Shown: in pieces, positions 48,001-57,736 of the stretch
Position numbering within the stretch: position 1 is the first letter of the stretch
Layout of the letters: each line of letters begins with the position of its first letter
Assembly: GCA_022414725.1 (NCBI GenBank)
Contig: CM039464.1
Coordinates: 39,601,445-39,665,444, forward strand
DNA length: 64,000 nucleotides
Reading direction: 5' to 3'
Origin: Microglena sp. YARC
Taxonomy: Eukaryota > Chlorophyta > Chlorophyceae > Chlamydomonadales > Chlamydomonadaceae
Notes under the pieces: generated by a model
The model's database searches: none
What the model was told of the DNA's origin: nothing
What the model saw: only the letters and a program-made list of their open reading frames with translations
Program-made: the position numbers and the translations under genes

Positions 48001-49552
48001 CCTAAAAACAATGGGGAGATGTCAAGCTGAGTTGAGACAACACGAGACAACGGTTGTCTTGGATCAGACCCCTAAAGGCCTCAAATACCGGATTCGGCAC
48101 GCCCCTACACGAAATCCTCAATATTACACCAAACATGGAAACTTTCTCTATTCAAGTCCCCTTATAGGACTTTCCATTTTGGTGTAATTTTACTACTTTC
48201 GTGTAGGAAGTAAAAAGTTGTATATATATATACAATGTACCTCGTAAGACCTAAAAACAATGGGGAGATGTCAAGCTGAGTTGAGACAACACGAGACAAC
48301 GGTTGTCTTGGGATCAGACCCCTAAAGGCCTCAAATACCGGATTCGGCACGCCCCTACACGAAATCCTCAATATTACACCAAACATGGAAACTTTCTCTA
48401 TTCAAGTCCCCTTATAGGACTTTCCATTTTGGTGTAATTTTACTACTTTCGTGTAGGAAGTAAAAAGTTGTATATATATATACAATGTACCTCGTAAGAC
48501 CTAAAAACAATGGGGAGATGTCAAGCTGAGTTGAGACAACACGAGACAACGGTTGTCTTGGGATCAGACCCCTAAAGGCCTCAAATACCGGATTCGGCAC
48601 GCCCCTACACGAAATCCTCAATATTACACCAAAACATGGAAACTTTCTCTATTCAAGTCCCCTTATAGGACTTTCCATTTTGGTGTAATTTTACTACTTT
48701 CGTGTAGGAAGTAAAAAGTTGTATATCTATATACAATGTACCTCGTAAGACCTAAAAACAATAAAGAGATGTCAAGCTGAGTTGAGACAACACGAGACAA
48801 CGGTTGTCTTGGGATCAGACCCCTAAAGGCCTCAAATACCGGATTCGGCACGCCCCTACACGAAATCCTCAATATTACACCAAAAAAGGAAACTTTCTCT
48901 ATTCAAGTCCCCTTATAGGACTTTCCATTTTGGTGTAATTTTACTACTTTCGTGTAGGAAGTAAAAAGTTGTATATATATATACAATGTACCTCGTAAGA
49001 CCTAAAAACAATGGGGAGATGTCAAGCTGAGTTGAGACAACACGAGACAACGGTTGTCTTGGGATCAGACCCCTAAAGGCCTCAAATACCGGATTCGGCA
49101 CGCCCCTACACGAAATCCTCAATATTACACCAAACATGGAAACTTTCTCTATTCAAGTCCCCTTATAGGACTTTCCATTTTGGTGTAATTTTACTACTTT
49201 CGTGTAGGAAGTAAAAAGTTGTATATATATATACAATGTACCTCGTAAGACCTAAAAACAATGGGGAGATGTCAAGCTGAGTTGAGACAACACGAGACAA
49301 CGGTTGTCTTTGGATCAGACCCCTAAAGGCCTCAAATACCGGATTCGGCACGCCCCTACACGAAATCCTCAATATTACACAAAAAATGGAAACTTTCTCT
49401 ATTCAAGTCCCCTTATAGGACTTTCCATTTTGGTGTAATTTTACTACTTTCGTGTAGGAAGTAAAAAGTTGTATATATATATACAATGTACCTCGTAAGA
49501 CCTAAAAACAATGGGGAGATGTCAAGCTGAGTTGAGACAACACGAGACAACG
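45095..49552. repeat. 250-bp satellite with nested palindromes, ~17.6 copies
   Basis: A diverged first unit (about 45095-45350) is followed by near-identical monomers with a period of 250-252 bases, ending within a monomer at 49552. Each carries a symmetrical block: CCTACACGAAA and ATTACACC on one side, GGTGTAAT and TTTCGTGTAGG on the other, around an AAGTCC/GGACTT core. TTGTATATATATATACAA and AGACAACGGTTGTCT are further palindromes. The minus strand has a 69-74-codon open frame per monomer, whose ATG exists only in the CCAAACATGG variant, so I do not call it a gene. Possible roles are origin, enhancer or packaging repeat. Confidence 0.93.
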
Positions 49553-50011
49553 TCTGAAGAGGATAATAAGGTCAGTTAAAGAGTCTTCTGCGTTGTTTAC
49601 AACACTTCATTCGAGGACGTGTGGATGACGAGACTAGACGAGGAGTGACGAGAATCGTCCACCGCATCCGTGTGTCATGAATGTACTGACGGGGGGCTGC
49701 GAAAGCCGTCCTGTGTCGTGTGAGAATGCGGGCGGGCTCTCTTTTACACAACCCACTCTTATTCTTCACTCGCGTGAGTGTGGTCTATTTTGTGAGTGTG
49801 GACGATAAGTCATTCCGTATGTAATGCGTCGACACTCGTTACTTACACTCGGGTGTTCCATCATCATGCACTTCAGTGTGTGTGCGAGTGAAGGGTCTGA
49901 GAAGCGATTGAGCATGTGTATAAGGGAGAGGGGAAATGTATAATGAGGAGAAGAGTAGATGAATGAATTAACAATTTATTGTAAAAGAAACGAATAACAG
50001 CTCGCACATTA
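49553..50011. other. Spacer between satellite and replication genes
   Basis: Unique sequence with no convincing frame. GTGTGAGT-type words are frequent at 49770-49900. This would be the place for a promoter of the following genes, but I see no clear TATA box. Confidence 0.5.
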
Positions 50012-50317
50012 ATGATGTCATCGAACAAGGAGACTAGGTTCTTCACGCCAAAAAACAAAAATGGAGACAAGGGGATATCAACGTTGTCAAAGAAACGATA
50101 CTTCGAGCTGGAATAGAGAGTGAAGAGCATACTGGGGGATAGATGCGAGGCAGAGGCGGGTATGGTCATGAAGGCGATGCGTGAGATCATGAAGTTCGAC
50201 CCGAATGTCTCAAGGTACAGCGAGGATGTCAGGGAGGCGCTTGGGGAGAGCTGCAGAAAGTGGAGGCAACGGAATAAAGAGGAGAAGAATGCGGCAAGAC
50301 AACAGGTTTTAGTATGA
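50012..50317 (+). pseudogene. Small basic protein gene with an in-frame TAG, upstream of the primase
   Basis: From the ATG pair at 50012/50015 a frame reads MMSSNKETRFFTPKNKNGDK and continues to a TAG at 50114-50116, then goes on in the same frame for 67 more codons (RVKSILGDRCEAEAG, later EALGESCRKWRQRNKEEKNAARQ) to TGA at 50315. Both halves have coding-like, lysine/arginine- and glutamate-rich, helical composition. It ends about 108 bases before the primase ATG. A nonsense mutation, a recoded stop or a consensus error could explain the TAG. I recognise no family; the charged C-terminus suggests nucleic-acid binding but proves nothing. Confidence 0.5.
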
Positions 50318-50424
50318 AACGCAACACATATTCATGGATGCACAAGCAAACACGCGAAAAAAATCATCATCTTAGGGGGGCTTAAAGGAAATGCTGTATG
50401 AATGCATAACATCAATTGAACGAC

Positions 50425-52983
50425 ATGGCATCCTACGAAGAGTTGCAGAAGCTCAGCGCGTGGCTGAAGAGATCTGAGGTGAGTGTGGGAAGAACAGTAT
50501 TGATGCCCATGAATGACTTTAAAGAGCCTATGCGCAAGCATTTAGGAAAAGCGAAGTGGGGATGGTCCGAAGCGGACGCGTACGCGAACAACAACCCAAC
50601 ACACAAGGCATGGGGAATGTTGCTGGATGGATTGGTTGTGGTCGACGCGGACGACGCAGAGACAGTGCAGTGGTTGGAGAGGATGGAAGATGAAGATGGT
50701 GAGGTGGGTGAGGCCATGCAGAGGTGTGCCATCCAAGAGACTAGGAAGGGACGCCACTACATGTTCTTGCGCCCGACATGGGCGGACGAGGAGGGGTACT
50801 ATGACAGTGCACGACAAGTCGATGATGATGCAAGGAAGGTTGATATGAAGAGCCTGTGCCGGACAGGGACCAGGGGTCTGCTGTCTGTTGCGCCCACTGA
50901 GGGGAAGGCATGGAAGGAGGGAAGGGCTCCGTGGGAGCTGGAGTCGATACCGTACATTCCAAAGGCGCTGATGGAGAGGGTGGCTGTGGCGAAGAAGAAG
51001 AATAAAAGGACGAGTAAGAGTACGGGAGCGGCGGGATACTCAAATGCAAAGGTGGAAAACACATCAACAACAACAACGGAGGTGGAGCAGGGGATAATGA
51101 TGCCGACAAGCTTCATGGAGAGCACGCATGTAGAGAAGATTCTACTGCTCCTAGGAAAAAGCAGGTGGGATTCCAGAGACACATGGCGAGGAGTGGCGAC
51201 GGCATTGAAGAACGAGCACGGCGAGGCGTACAAGTCGCTATGGAAAAAAATGTCAAAGGTGTCGCCAAGATACGATGAGGAAGCCGCAGAGAAGTTATGG
51301 GAGACGGTGGGAAGGCCCGACTATGACGGGCCGAAGATGACAATGAAGTCGGTGGTCAAGTGGGCCGGCGAGGACGACCCGCGCGGGTACGCTGTGTACC
51401 GAGCATCTTCGATTCCAAAAATAATACGGGACAGTTGGGACAAGGGAGACCGTGGATTGGGGGAGATTGTGCACTATCTTCTGAAAGGGACGTTGAAGAA
51501 GACGGGGAAGGGATGCAGCGACTACTACATATTCGATGAGGACACGTGCAGGTGGGTCAATGTGGAGGAGGGGTGGGTGAAGAGCGTGGCGAGCAAGGTC
51601 TTAGAAGGGATACTCAGGGACGTCGATTTATGGATATCGACACTGGCCGCACAGTTGTGCATCGGAGTGGTGGTGGGAAAAGAAGAAGAAGAAGACTCCA
51701 GGAGTAAAGCAGATCTGGATGCGAAGAAAAAAGAAGTTGCCAGGCTGATCCGGTACATACAGTCTTCCCGTGGAGTGAAGAACACGATGGACTTCGCAGG
51801 GCCACTTCTCATTGACGAGACGTTCGAGCAACGCCTGGATGGCAATAGGCACTTGATCGGGATCAAGGGGGGGAGCGTGGTGGACCTCAGGACAGGTCAG
51901 AAGAGACAGAGGGTGGCAGAAGATATGGTTCACAACGAACTGGACGTGGAGTACGATAATAATGACGACGACAATGACAAAAAACATGCGATGACCAATG
52001 CCGCACGCGCAGAGTGGATGCACAGGATTGTCGAGAAGATCATGGGTGGGGACGAGGACATGGCGCGGTTTCTTCAACGTCTTCTTGGGTACGCCACAAC
52101 GGGCGAAGTAAGAGAGGAGGTTTTTCCTATATGGACAGGGACAGGGCGGAACGGAAAGGGGCTGTTGACGCAGGCGCTGCAGCAGCTGCTAGGGGCATAC
52201 TACAAGGAGATGAATTGTGCGATCATAAGCGAATCAAGGGTGTGCAGCAACATCGACGCAGAGCGTGCAAAGTTGATAGGAGCGAGAGTCACGGTCTTCA
52301 ACGAGCTCAAGTCTGGGGAGAAGCTGAAGACGAACGAGGTCCAACTGCTGACAGGAGGAGACGGTTTCCCGGCAAAGGCGCTTTACAAGGACCCGGTGAC
52401 GGTGATGCCTCGACATCTCGCAATTTTAGTAACCAACTACATGCCAGAGATGTCCGATGTGATCGTGGCAATGGTCGAAAGAATTTTGGTTTTTCATTTT
52501 CCAGTGACGTTCAGGGATCTCATACCTGGGGAGAGCGAGACCGCGACGCTGCGGCAGTGCGACAGAACCATGAAGGATAAACTGAAGTCTCCAGAGGGTC
52601 AGTCTTCTCTGTTTGCCTGGCTGGTCGAGGGCCCGGTGGCGTGGTACGGGGGGGCGGAGGGCCTGAAGGCCGTGGCGCCAAAGAAGGTCACCGAATTTAC
52701 CAGACAATACTTGGCGGAGCAGGACGGCGTGCAAGCGTTCCTCGCCGAGAACTGCGAGTTTGCGGAAGATTTCAGGGAGTCGAGCGTTGCCTTGTTCCAC
52801 ATGTATCTCGAGGAAAGCGGGGACAGTAACGATCGAGAAAAGTGGTTCCACAGGCAGATGAAGAACAAGGGGTTCGTAAAAAAAGTGCTTCAAATCAAAG
52901 GGAAGTCGACACGCGGGTATATGGGATTGCGGCTACGACATGATGATGGTGCACTCACGACTCGCGCAAGTGAAGAGGAATAA
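50425..52983 (+). CDS. PrimPol/SF3 helicase replication protein (D5-like)
   Basis: An 852-aa protein from the first ATG (GACATGG context) to TAA. The N-terminal archaeo-eukaryotic primase/polymerase domain has motif I GLVVVDADD (Asp 74 and 76), motif II KGRHYMFLR (His 111) and motif III KVDMKS (Asp 140). A PriCT-2-like region spans about 230-310 (FMESTHVEKILLLL, DTWRGVATAL). A D5_N-like region leads to a superfamily 3 helicase with Walker A GTGRNGKG (572-579), Walker B GARVTVFNE (619-627) and motif C HLAILVTNYMPEM (664-676). This architecture initiates and unwinds DNA in virophages, giant viruses, phage P4-type plasmids and related elements. All catalytic motifs look intact and there is no frame break, unlike the neighbouring genes. 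It should replicate the element's own DNA. Codon use is AAG/GAG-rich and unlike the copia genes. Confidence 0.94.
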   Translation: MASYEELQKLSAWLKRSEVSVGRTVLMPMNDFKEPMRKHLGKAKWGWSEADAYANNNPTHKAWGMLLDGLVVVDADDAETVQWLERMEDEDGEVGEAMQRCAIQETRKGRHYMFLRPTWADEEGYYDSARQVDDDARKVDMKSLCRTGTRGLLSVAPTEGKAWKEGRAPWELESIPYIPKALMERVAVAKKKNKRTSKSTGAAGYSNAKVENTSTTTTEVEQGIMMPTSFMESTHVEKILLLLGKSRWDSRDTWRGVATALKNEHGEAYKSLWKKMSKVSPRYDEEAAEKLWETVGRPDYDGPKMTMKSVVKWAGEDDPRGYAVYRASSIPKIIRDSWDKGDRGLGEIVHYLLKGTLKKTGKGCSDYYIFDEDTCRWVNVEEGWVKSVASKVLEGILRDVDLWISTLAAQLCIGVVVGKEEEEDSRSKADLDAKKKEVARLIRYIQSSRGVKNTMDFAGPLLIDETFEQRLDGNRHLIGIKGGSVVDLRTGQKRQRVAEDMVHNELDVEYDNNDDDNDKKHAMTNAARAEWMHRIVEKIMGGDEDMARFLQRLLGYATTGEVREEVFPIWTGTGRNGKGLLTQALQQLLGAYYKEMNCAIISESRVCSNIDAERAKLIGARVTVFNELKSGEKLKTNEVQLLTGGDGFPAKALYKDPVTVMPRHLAILVTNYMPEMSDVIVAMVERILVFHFPVTFRDLIPGESETATLRQCDRTMKDKLKSPEGQSSLFAWLVEGPVAWYGGAEGLKAVAPKKVTEFTRQYLAEQDGVQAFLAENCEFAEDFRESSVALFHMYLEESGDSNDREKWFHRQMKNKGFVKKVLQIKGKSTRGYMGLRLRHDDGALTTRASEEE

Positions 52984-52999
52984 GATGCACACACCACGC

Positions 53000-53112
53000 A
53001 AGCGGCGGAGCCCCTTTCACCTCTTCCCCCACCGGGGGCGACCGAAGGGGAGCCCCCACGGGAAGTACGCGAGGAACCGAGCGGGTGGGCGACCGGAGGG
53101 GAGCCCACAGTG
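53000..53112. repeat. GC-rich dispersed repeat, copy 2
   Basis: Same sequence as 44218-44345 but lacking about 15 bases in the first third. It starts 17 bases after the primase stop codon, so its hairpins would lie in the primase transcript's 3' untranslated region. Confidence 0.85.
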
Positions 53113-53364
53113 TAACATAAACCAGCAGACACATTACTGATTTACGGAACGGAAATCACACACACACACACACTCACTCACACAGACTAAAGGGGTCCTG
53201 AAAGATTTGGCATGACCAGCATAGATTACAAGTCACCAACATCATCAAGGATTCAATTGCTCATCTTGTCCGCGAGTTGCGTCACACACACGGGATCTCA
53301 ACTACCTCTCATTCTGTTTACATCAGGCTCCCATCGGGTGTGAAGCCACGAATTATGATCCCAA
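53113..53364. other. Spacer with short CA repeat
   Basis: A CACACACACACACTCACTCACACA run at 53158-53184 is followed by unique sequence. No gene is seen. Confidence 0.6.
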
Positions 53365-53631
53365 TCACTCTGGTGTCCAACTAAAACTCCTAACTACGTT
53401 TTTGATCTCAGAGATGTCTGTGAGAGGCGTTGGCCAGGTAGAGAATCCATGATTCACAGGATGTGCCAGCCACATTGTAACCCGATGTCTAAAGTCATCG
53501 ATAGCCTCTGATATTGTTCCCCCCTGACATGCCAACAAGGACTCTTCCACAGTTCGAATACTGCAAATGAAACATGATATCGGACTAATGTCGTCTGTCT
53601 TCTGAATGGTGATTGTGTACGTTGGTGGCAT
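53365..53631 (-). CDS. Hypothetical 88-aa protein
   Basis: From the ATG at 53631 the minus strand encodes MPPTYTITIQKTDDISPISC, then a mixed sequence (EAIDDFRHRVTMWLAHPVNH) ending FSWTPE. Composition is that of a globular protein and contains no low complexity, but no family is recognised. A second minus-strand frame overlaps it (53454-53684) and looks less protein-like. It may be a small element gene or a gene remnant. Confidence 0.35.
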   Translation of the reverse strand: MPPTYTITIQKTDDISPISCFICSIRTVEESLLACQGGTISEAIDDFRHRVTMWLAHPVNHGFSTWPTPLTDISEIKNVVRSFSWTPE

Positions 53632-53647
53632 TTGTATGATGATATGA

Positions 53648-53908
53648 TTTCATCAGAATGGTTGGGCTTTACAGTTGTTCTCAAATAAAGTGGGACACAC
53701 CTTATACTCGGAAAAACTGCAGGTCAAGCTGCTGCAGCTGTCGCACTTCAACCCCGCGTACACGCAGTACATGAACATAATCATGGACCACGCCTGCTAC
53801 CAGCAGACGTATGTGTACGAACGGGACCGCCGCTGGGCGAAGACGGACCTGCAAGACTCGCTGCTGCCGGTGCTCAGGCGAATCGTGCAGAGAATCCACC
53901 TACTTTAG
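53648..53908 (+). CDS. 5'-truncated ORF, hypothetical
   Basis: An open frame from 53648 to TAG at 53906 encodes a coding-like peptide (YSEKLQVKLLQLSHFNPAYT, MDHACYQQTYVYERDRRW) with strong G/C third-position bias. The first ATG is only at 53771, well inside the conserved-looking part, so the real start is missing or on an upstream exon. No family is recognised. The bias differs from neighbouring genes, suggesting a fragment of separate origin. Confidence 0.4.
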   Translation, partial: FHQNGWALQLFSNKVGHTLYSEKLQVKLLQLSHFNPAYTQYMNIIMDHACYQQTYVYERDRRWAKTDLQDSLLPVLRRIVQRIHLL

Positions 53909-54148
53909 ATGCTTTGCCACGACCTTTTTTTTCGCCCGACTACCTCCTACTTTTTGATATGAATTTTTGTTCGCACCACCAGTTTGATTTGCGTTAGCTA
54001 ATGCATCATCTATACGTTTTGTTTCTGTTGCAGTTTGATTTGCCTTCCTTTGTCTCCTAGCTCTTGCAATTTGTTCAAATTGTTGGCTAATTCTATTATC
54101 ACGTTCTTTACGTTCTGTTTCTGGGTTTTTTGAAAGAAACTCAAACAT
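53900..54148 (-). CDS. Hypothetical basic 82-aa protein
   Basis: From the ATG at 54148 the minus strand gives MFEFLSKNPETERKERDNRI, then a long basic helix (FEQIARARRQRKANQ), a polar stretch rich in Asn and Gly, and a Lys-rich tail (GGSRAKKKVVAKHLK). It resembles small nucleic-acid-binding or virion-associated proteins by composition only. It converges with the ORF ending at 53908, overlapping by 9 bases. Confidence 0.4.
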   Translation of the reverse strand: MFEFLSKNPETERKERDNRISQQFEQIARARRQRKANQTATETKRIDDALANANQTGGANKNSYQKVGGSRAKKKVVAKHLK

Positions 54149-54187
54149 TTCATTATACAAAGATAAAAAAAAATCAACGCATCTGAA

Positions 54188-54252
54188 AAAACCCAGTTGA
54201 ATTTCTGAAGGGGGAGGCGGGCACCGCGGAGCGGTGCAGAGGGATTCAGTTG
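54188..54252. repeat. Hairpin module, right half only
   Basis: CCCAGTTGAATTTCTGAAGG, then a GCACCGC/GCGGTGC hairpin and GGGATTCAGTTGTT. The TCAAGCAG hairpin that normally precedes this block is absent. It lies between the start sites of two minus-strand genes. Confidence 0.7.
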
Positions 54253-54330
54253 TTACAGAATGCCGGATGACTCAGATCAAACTATTTTAATCATCATTTC
54301 TGGACTCCTCATCACATCGCCTGACGTAAA

Positions 54331-54822
54331 TTAGCATAGGGTTCGTTCGCCATCCTGTTCGGTTGAATCTGGGTCGGACGACTCATGCATGTTGGGGAAG
54401 GGGATTCCGTATTGTTTGCAAAGATCCTCATTGAGACGCCTGTCATGATCGTTCAGGGAATTCCATTTCTCGACAGTCATGCTTGACAGTTCGTACCTCA
54501 GTTGCTTCTCAAGTGCTTCTGCGCGCTCAGTCTCAATCTTCAGTCGAGCAGCAACTGCCTTATTTCGAGCGCGCTCAGTCTCAAGATCAATCTCCAGACT
54601 ATTCACTCGAGCAGCATCTGCCTTCTTTCGAGAGTGCTCAATCTCCAGACTATTCACTCGAGCAGAATCTGCCTTAATTCGAGCGCGCTCAGTCTCAATC
54701 TTCAGTCGAGCAGCAACTGCCTTATTTCGAGCGCGCTCAGTCTCAAGCTCAATCCTTGCTATGTAAATAAAAGCGAAGGTAGCGATGCAGATAGGTAGTA
54801 GTAGTAGAGACTTGTCAATCAT
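54331..54822 (-). CDS. Membrane-anchored coiled-coil protein with internal repeats
   Basis: A 163-aa protein from the ATG at 54822. Residues about 5-23 (LLLLPICIATFAFIYIA) form one membrane segment with a short N-terminus. Residues about 25-115 are a charged coiled coil built from repeated blocks IETERARNKAVAARL and SARVNSLEIE. The C-terminus (KWNSLNDHDRRLNEDLCKQY) looks globular and ends acidic. It probably projects a rod from a membrane. The DNA repeats inside the coiled coil show recent expansion. No family is recognised. Confidence 0.65.
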   Translation of the reverse strand: MIDKSLLLLPICIATFAFIYIARIELETERARNKAVAARLKIETERARIKADSARVNSLEIEHSRKKADAARVNSLEIDLETERARNKAVAARLKIETERAEALEKQLRYELSSMTVEKWNSLNDHDRRLNEDLCKQYGIPFPNMHESSDPDSTEQDGERTLC

Positions 54823-55125
54823 ATTGATTGTTGATTAAGTATAGCTTTCCACTTGTTGTCCAGAATAAGCGCAATATAGCGTAGGTGCGTTTCAACTTCC
54901 AATTACGTACACACATAGTTAAACTCACTCAGATTAAAGGGGTCATGAAGCTCTGACTTGTTTACACACGTGTTTCGAGGCGCATTGGGAACATGTGTCG
55001 TCGCAAGCAGACTTCTGCTTGACAACACTATGGGAATTCTGAAGGGGGGGACGCGGGTCCCGCGGAGCGGGACAGTGGAATTGAGCTGCTGACTCGCGTG
55101 CGTGCATCTGTACGGATATGACTTG
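54823..55125. repeat. Spacer with one full hairpin module
   Basis: A complete module lies at about 55002-55098: CAAGCAGACTTCTGCTTGAC, a GGGAATTCTGAAGGGG block, a GTCCCGC/GCGGGAC hairpin and GAGCTGCTGACTCGC. The rest shows no feature. Confidence 0.75.
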
Positions 55126-55149
55126 TGGCGCGCGAGGCCACCCGAGAGC

Positions 55150-55535
55150 ACTTGACGCACGGAGGCTTTCACAGCCCCCCCGTTCGTCCATTCATTCATC
55201 TTCACACACACCAAGGCGGCTTGCGCAGCCCCCCGTTCGTCCATTCATTCATCTTCACACACACCAAGGCGGCTTTCTCAAGCAGACCCCCCGTCCATTC
55301 ATTCATCTTCACACACACCAAGGCGGCTTGCGCAGCCCCCCGTTCGTCCATTCATTCATCTTCACACACACCAAGGCGGCTTTAGCAGCCCCCCGTCAGT
55401 CCATTCATTCATCTTCACACACACGCACGGCGGCTTGCGCAGCCCCCCGTTCGTCCATTCATTCATCTTCACACATACCACGGCGGCTTTAGCAGCCCCC
55501 CGTCAGTCCATTCATTCTCACACACGCACGGCGGC
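55150..55535. repeat. 53-61-bp minisatellite
   Basis: About seven units of GGCGGCTTGCGCAGCCCCC followed by a TTCGTCCATTCATTCATC block and a CACACACACC run. All forward frames are open through it, so no ORF is called. Confidence 0.88.
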
Positions 55536-55850
55536 TTGATATCGAGCCTCGAGTGAAGTGTGTGGCTCACGCCCGACAGCATCGATGGGGATTGCCCAGA
55601 CCCAGATGTCTGATAATACACGAGGTTGGCTTACCTCTCGGATCGATGAGAGTGCTGTCAAGGAAGCCGACCACAGCTTGTGAAGACGAGCAGTTCCTCC
55701 TCTAGGGAACCGTTAGACTCGCAACTTCCAAAAAAACTGGGAAAGCTACCTGGCACTCTGTACGGTCCTTGAGGGTTCGATGATGATTGATGCATTGGAT
55801 GCGATTCATTATTCTTCGGTATGATTCCGTCATCTCCAAGGGCCTTGTGG
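55536..55850. other. Spacer, no gene seen
   Basis: Unique sequence between two repeat blocks. No convincing frame or RNA is seen. Confidence 0.5.
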
Positions 55851-56950
55851 TCCCAAGCAGGCTTCTGCTTGACAATATGGGGGTATTTACATGGGAATCG
55901 TTTTCACCCCCATAACACATATACACTAATACACAATTTTTAAGGATATTAGAATAGTAATATAGGGACCCAGTCCCAGACAAGGCCCTTTGTTAAAAGA
56001 GAACCAAACAAAGTTTAGTAAATTGGCGTGTTTTTGTGTTTCCGTGTTTTGAATGAGCCGCCGCATCTTACGCAATCGCATTCACTGTAGGTCCATAGGA
56101 CTGTCATCCAAAGAAAACCGAATGGTCCCAAGCAGGCTTCTGCTTGACAATATGGGGGTATTTACATGGGAATCGTTTTCACCCCCATAACACATATACA
56201 CTAATACACAATTTTTAAGGATATTAGAATAGTAATATAGGGACCCAGTCCCAGACAAGGCCCTTTGTTTAAAGAGAACCAAACCAAGTTTAGTAAATTG
56301 GCGTGTTTTTGTGTTTCCGTGTTTTGAATGAGCCGCCGCATCTTACGCAATCGCATTCACTGTAGGTCCATAGGACTGTCATCCAAAGAAAACCGAATGG
56401 TCCCAAGCAGGCTTCTGCTTGACAATATGGGGGTATTTACATGGGAATCGTTTTCACCCCCATAACACATATACACTAATACACAATTTTTAAGGATATT
56501 AGAATAGTAATATAGGGACCCAGTCCCAGACAAGGCCCTTTGTTAAAAGAGAACCAAACAAAGTTTAGTAAATTGGCGTGTTTTTGTGTTTCCGTGTTTT
56601 GAATGAGCCGCCGCATCTTACGCAATCGCATTCACTGTAGGTCCATAGGACTGTCATCCAAAGAAAACCGAATGGTCCCAAGCAGGCTTCTGCTTGACAA
56701 TATGGGGGTATTTACATGGGAATCGTTTTCACCCCCATAACACATATACACTAATACACAATTTTTAAGGATATTAGAATAGTAATATAGGGACCCAGTC
56801 CCAGACAAGGCCCTTTGTTAAAAGAGAACCAAACCAAGTTTAGTAAATTGGCGTGTTTTTGTGTTTCCGTGTTTTGCATTAGCCACCGCATCTTACGCAA
56901 CCGCATTCACTGTGGTAGTGGGGTCATCCAAAGAAACCACACGATCACAA
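55851..56950. repeat. 275-bp tandem repeat, four copies
   Basis: Units start TCCCAAGCAGGCTTCTGCTT at 55851, 56126, 56401 and 56676, a period of exactly 275. Each carries the palindromic hairpin motif, a GGGGGTATTTACATGGG/CCCCCATAAC pair and ends with CGCATTCACTGTAGGTCC. The first three are nearly identical and the last diverges at its end. Confidence 0.93.
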
Positions 56951-57059
56951 GCAGACTCTATTGGTTTCTGAAGGGGGAGCGCGGGCAGATTGGATTCATT
57001 TGATGGCTCGCGTACACCATTCACTGTAACGCTTGGGCTTCTCACTGTAACACTTGGGC

Positions 57060-57604
57060 TCGTCAACATGAGAGCATTCAAAATAAATTGGATGGCCCCA
57101 AGAGTTTGTGTATGGCTAGATATGACTTAAACCGACCTGTGGCCAAGAGGAAAGGGTCAGGAATCAGGTATTAATAAATAGAGAAAATGTTGGGTGAGCT
57201 GAGCCCCCTAGGGCTACACCCAGAGCAGGTACTTGGGCAAGATCTTTTTAAATGAGAGAGCATTAAAAATAAATTGGATGGCCCCAAGAGTTTGTGTATG
57301 GCTAGATATGACTTAAACCGACCTGTGGCCAAGAGGCAAGGGTCAGGAATCAGGTATTAATAAATAGAGAAAATGTTGGGTGAGCTGAGCCCCCTAGGGT
57401 TACACCTAGAGCAGGTACTTGGGCAAGATCTTTTTAAATGAGAGAGCATTAAAAATAAATTGGATGGCCCCAAGAGTTTGTGTATGGCTAGATATGACTT
57501 AAACCGACCTGTGGCCAAGAGGAAAGGGTCAGGAATCAGGTATTAATAAATAGAGAAAATGTTGGGTGAGCTGAGCCCCCTAGGGTTACACCCAGAGCAG
57601 GTAA
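57060..57604. repeat. 186-bp tandem repeat, three copies
   Basis: GATGGCCCCAAGAGTTTGTG recurs at 57091, 57277 and 57463. Each unit contains the 36-bp block that is inverted at 44969-45004, next to the left terminal repeat. Confidence 0.92.
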
Positions 57605-57608
57605 TAGT

Positions 57609-57736
57609 CAACAAGCGGCGGAGCCCCTTTCACCTCCCCACAGCGGAGCGACCGGGGGCGACCGGAGGGGAGCCCCCACAAAGGAGTCCGCGAGGAACCG
57701 AGCGGGTGGGCGACCGGAGGGGAGCCCACAGTTCAC
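57609..57736. repeat. GC-rich dispersed repeat, copy 3
   Basis: Nearly identical to 44218-44345 in sequence and orientation, followed by CACTGTAACGCTTGGGCTTC motifs, as at the left copy. Confidence 0.85.

Noticed and set aside
45095..49552. CRISPR-like array or tandem small genes
   Set aside because: Units are contiguous 250-bp monomers with no unique spacers, and the 69-74-codon minus frame lacks an ATG in many monomers.
39056..50116. Alternative genetic code with TAA/TAG read as sense
   Set aside because: Only two in-frame stops, in a visibly decayed retroelement and one unassigned ORF. The 852-codon primase contains none and ends in TAA.
53454..53684. 76-codon minus-strand ORF
   Set aside because: It overlaps a more protein-like 88-codon frame and has no independent support.
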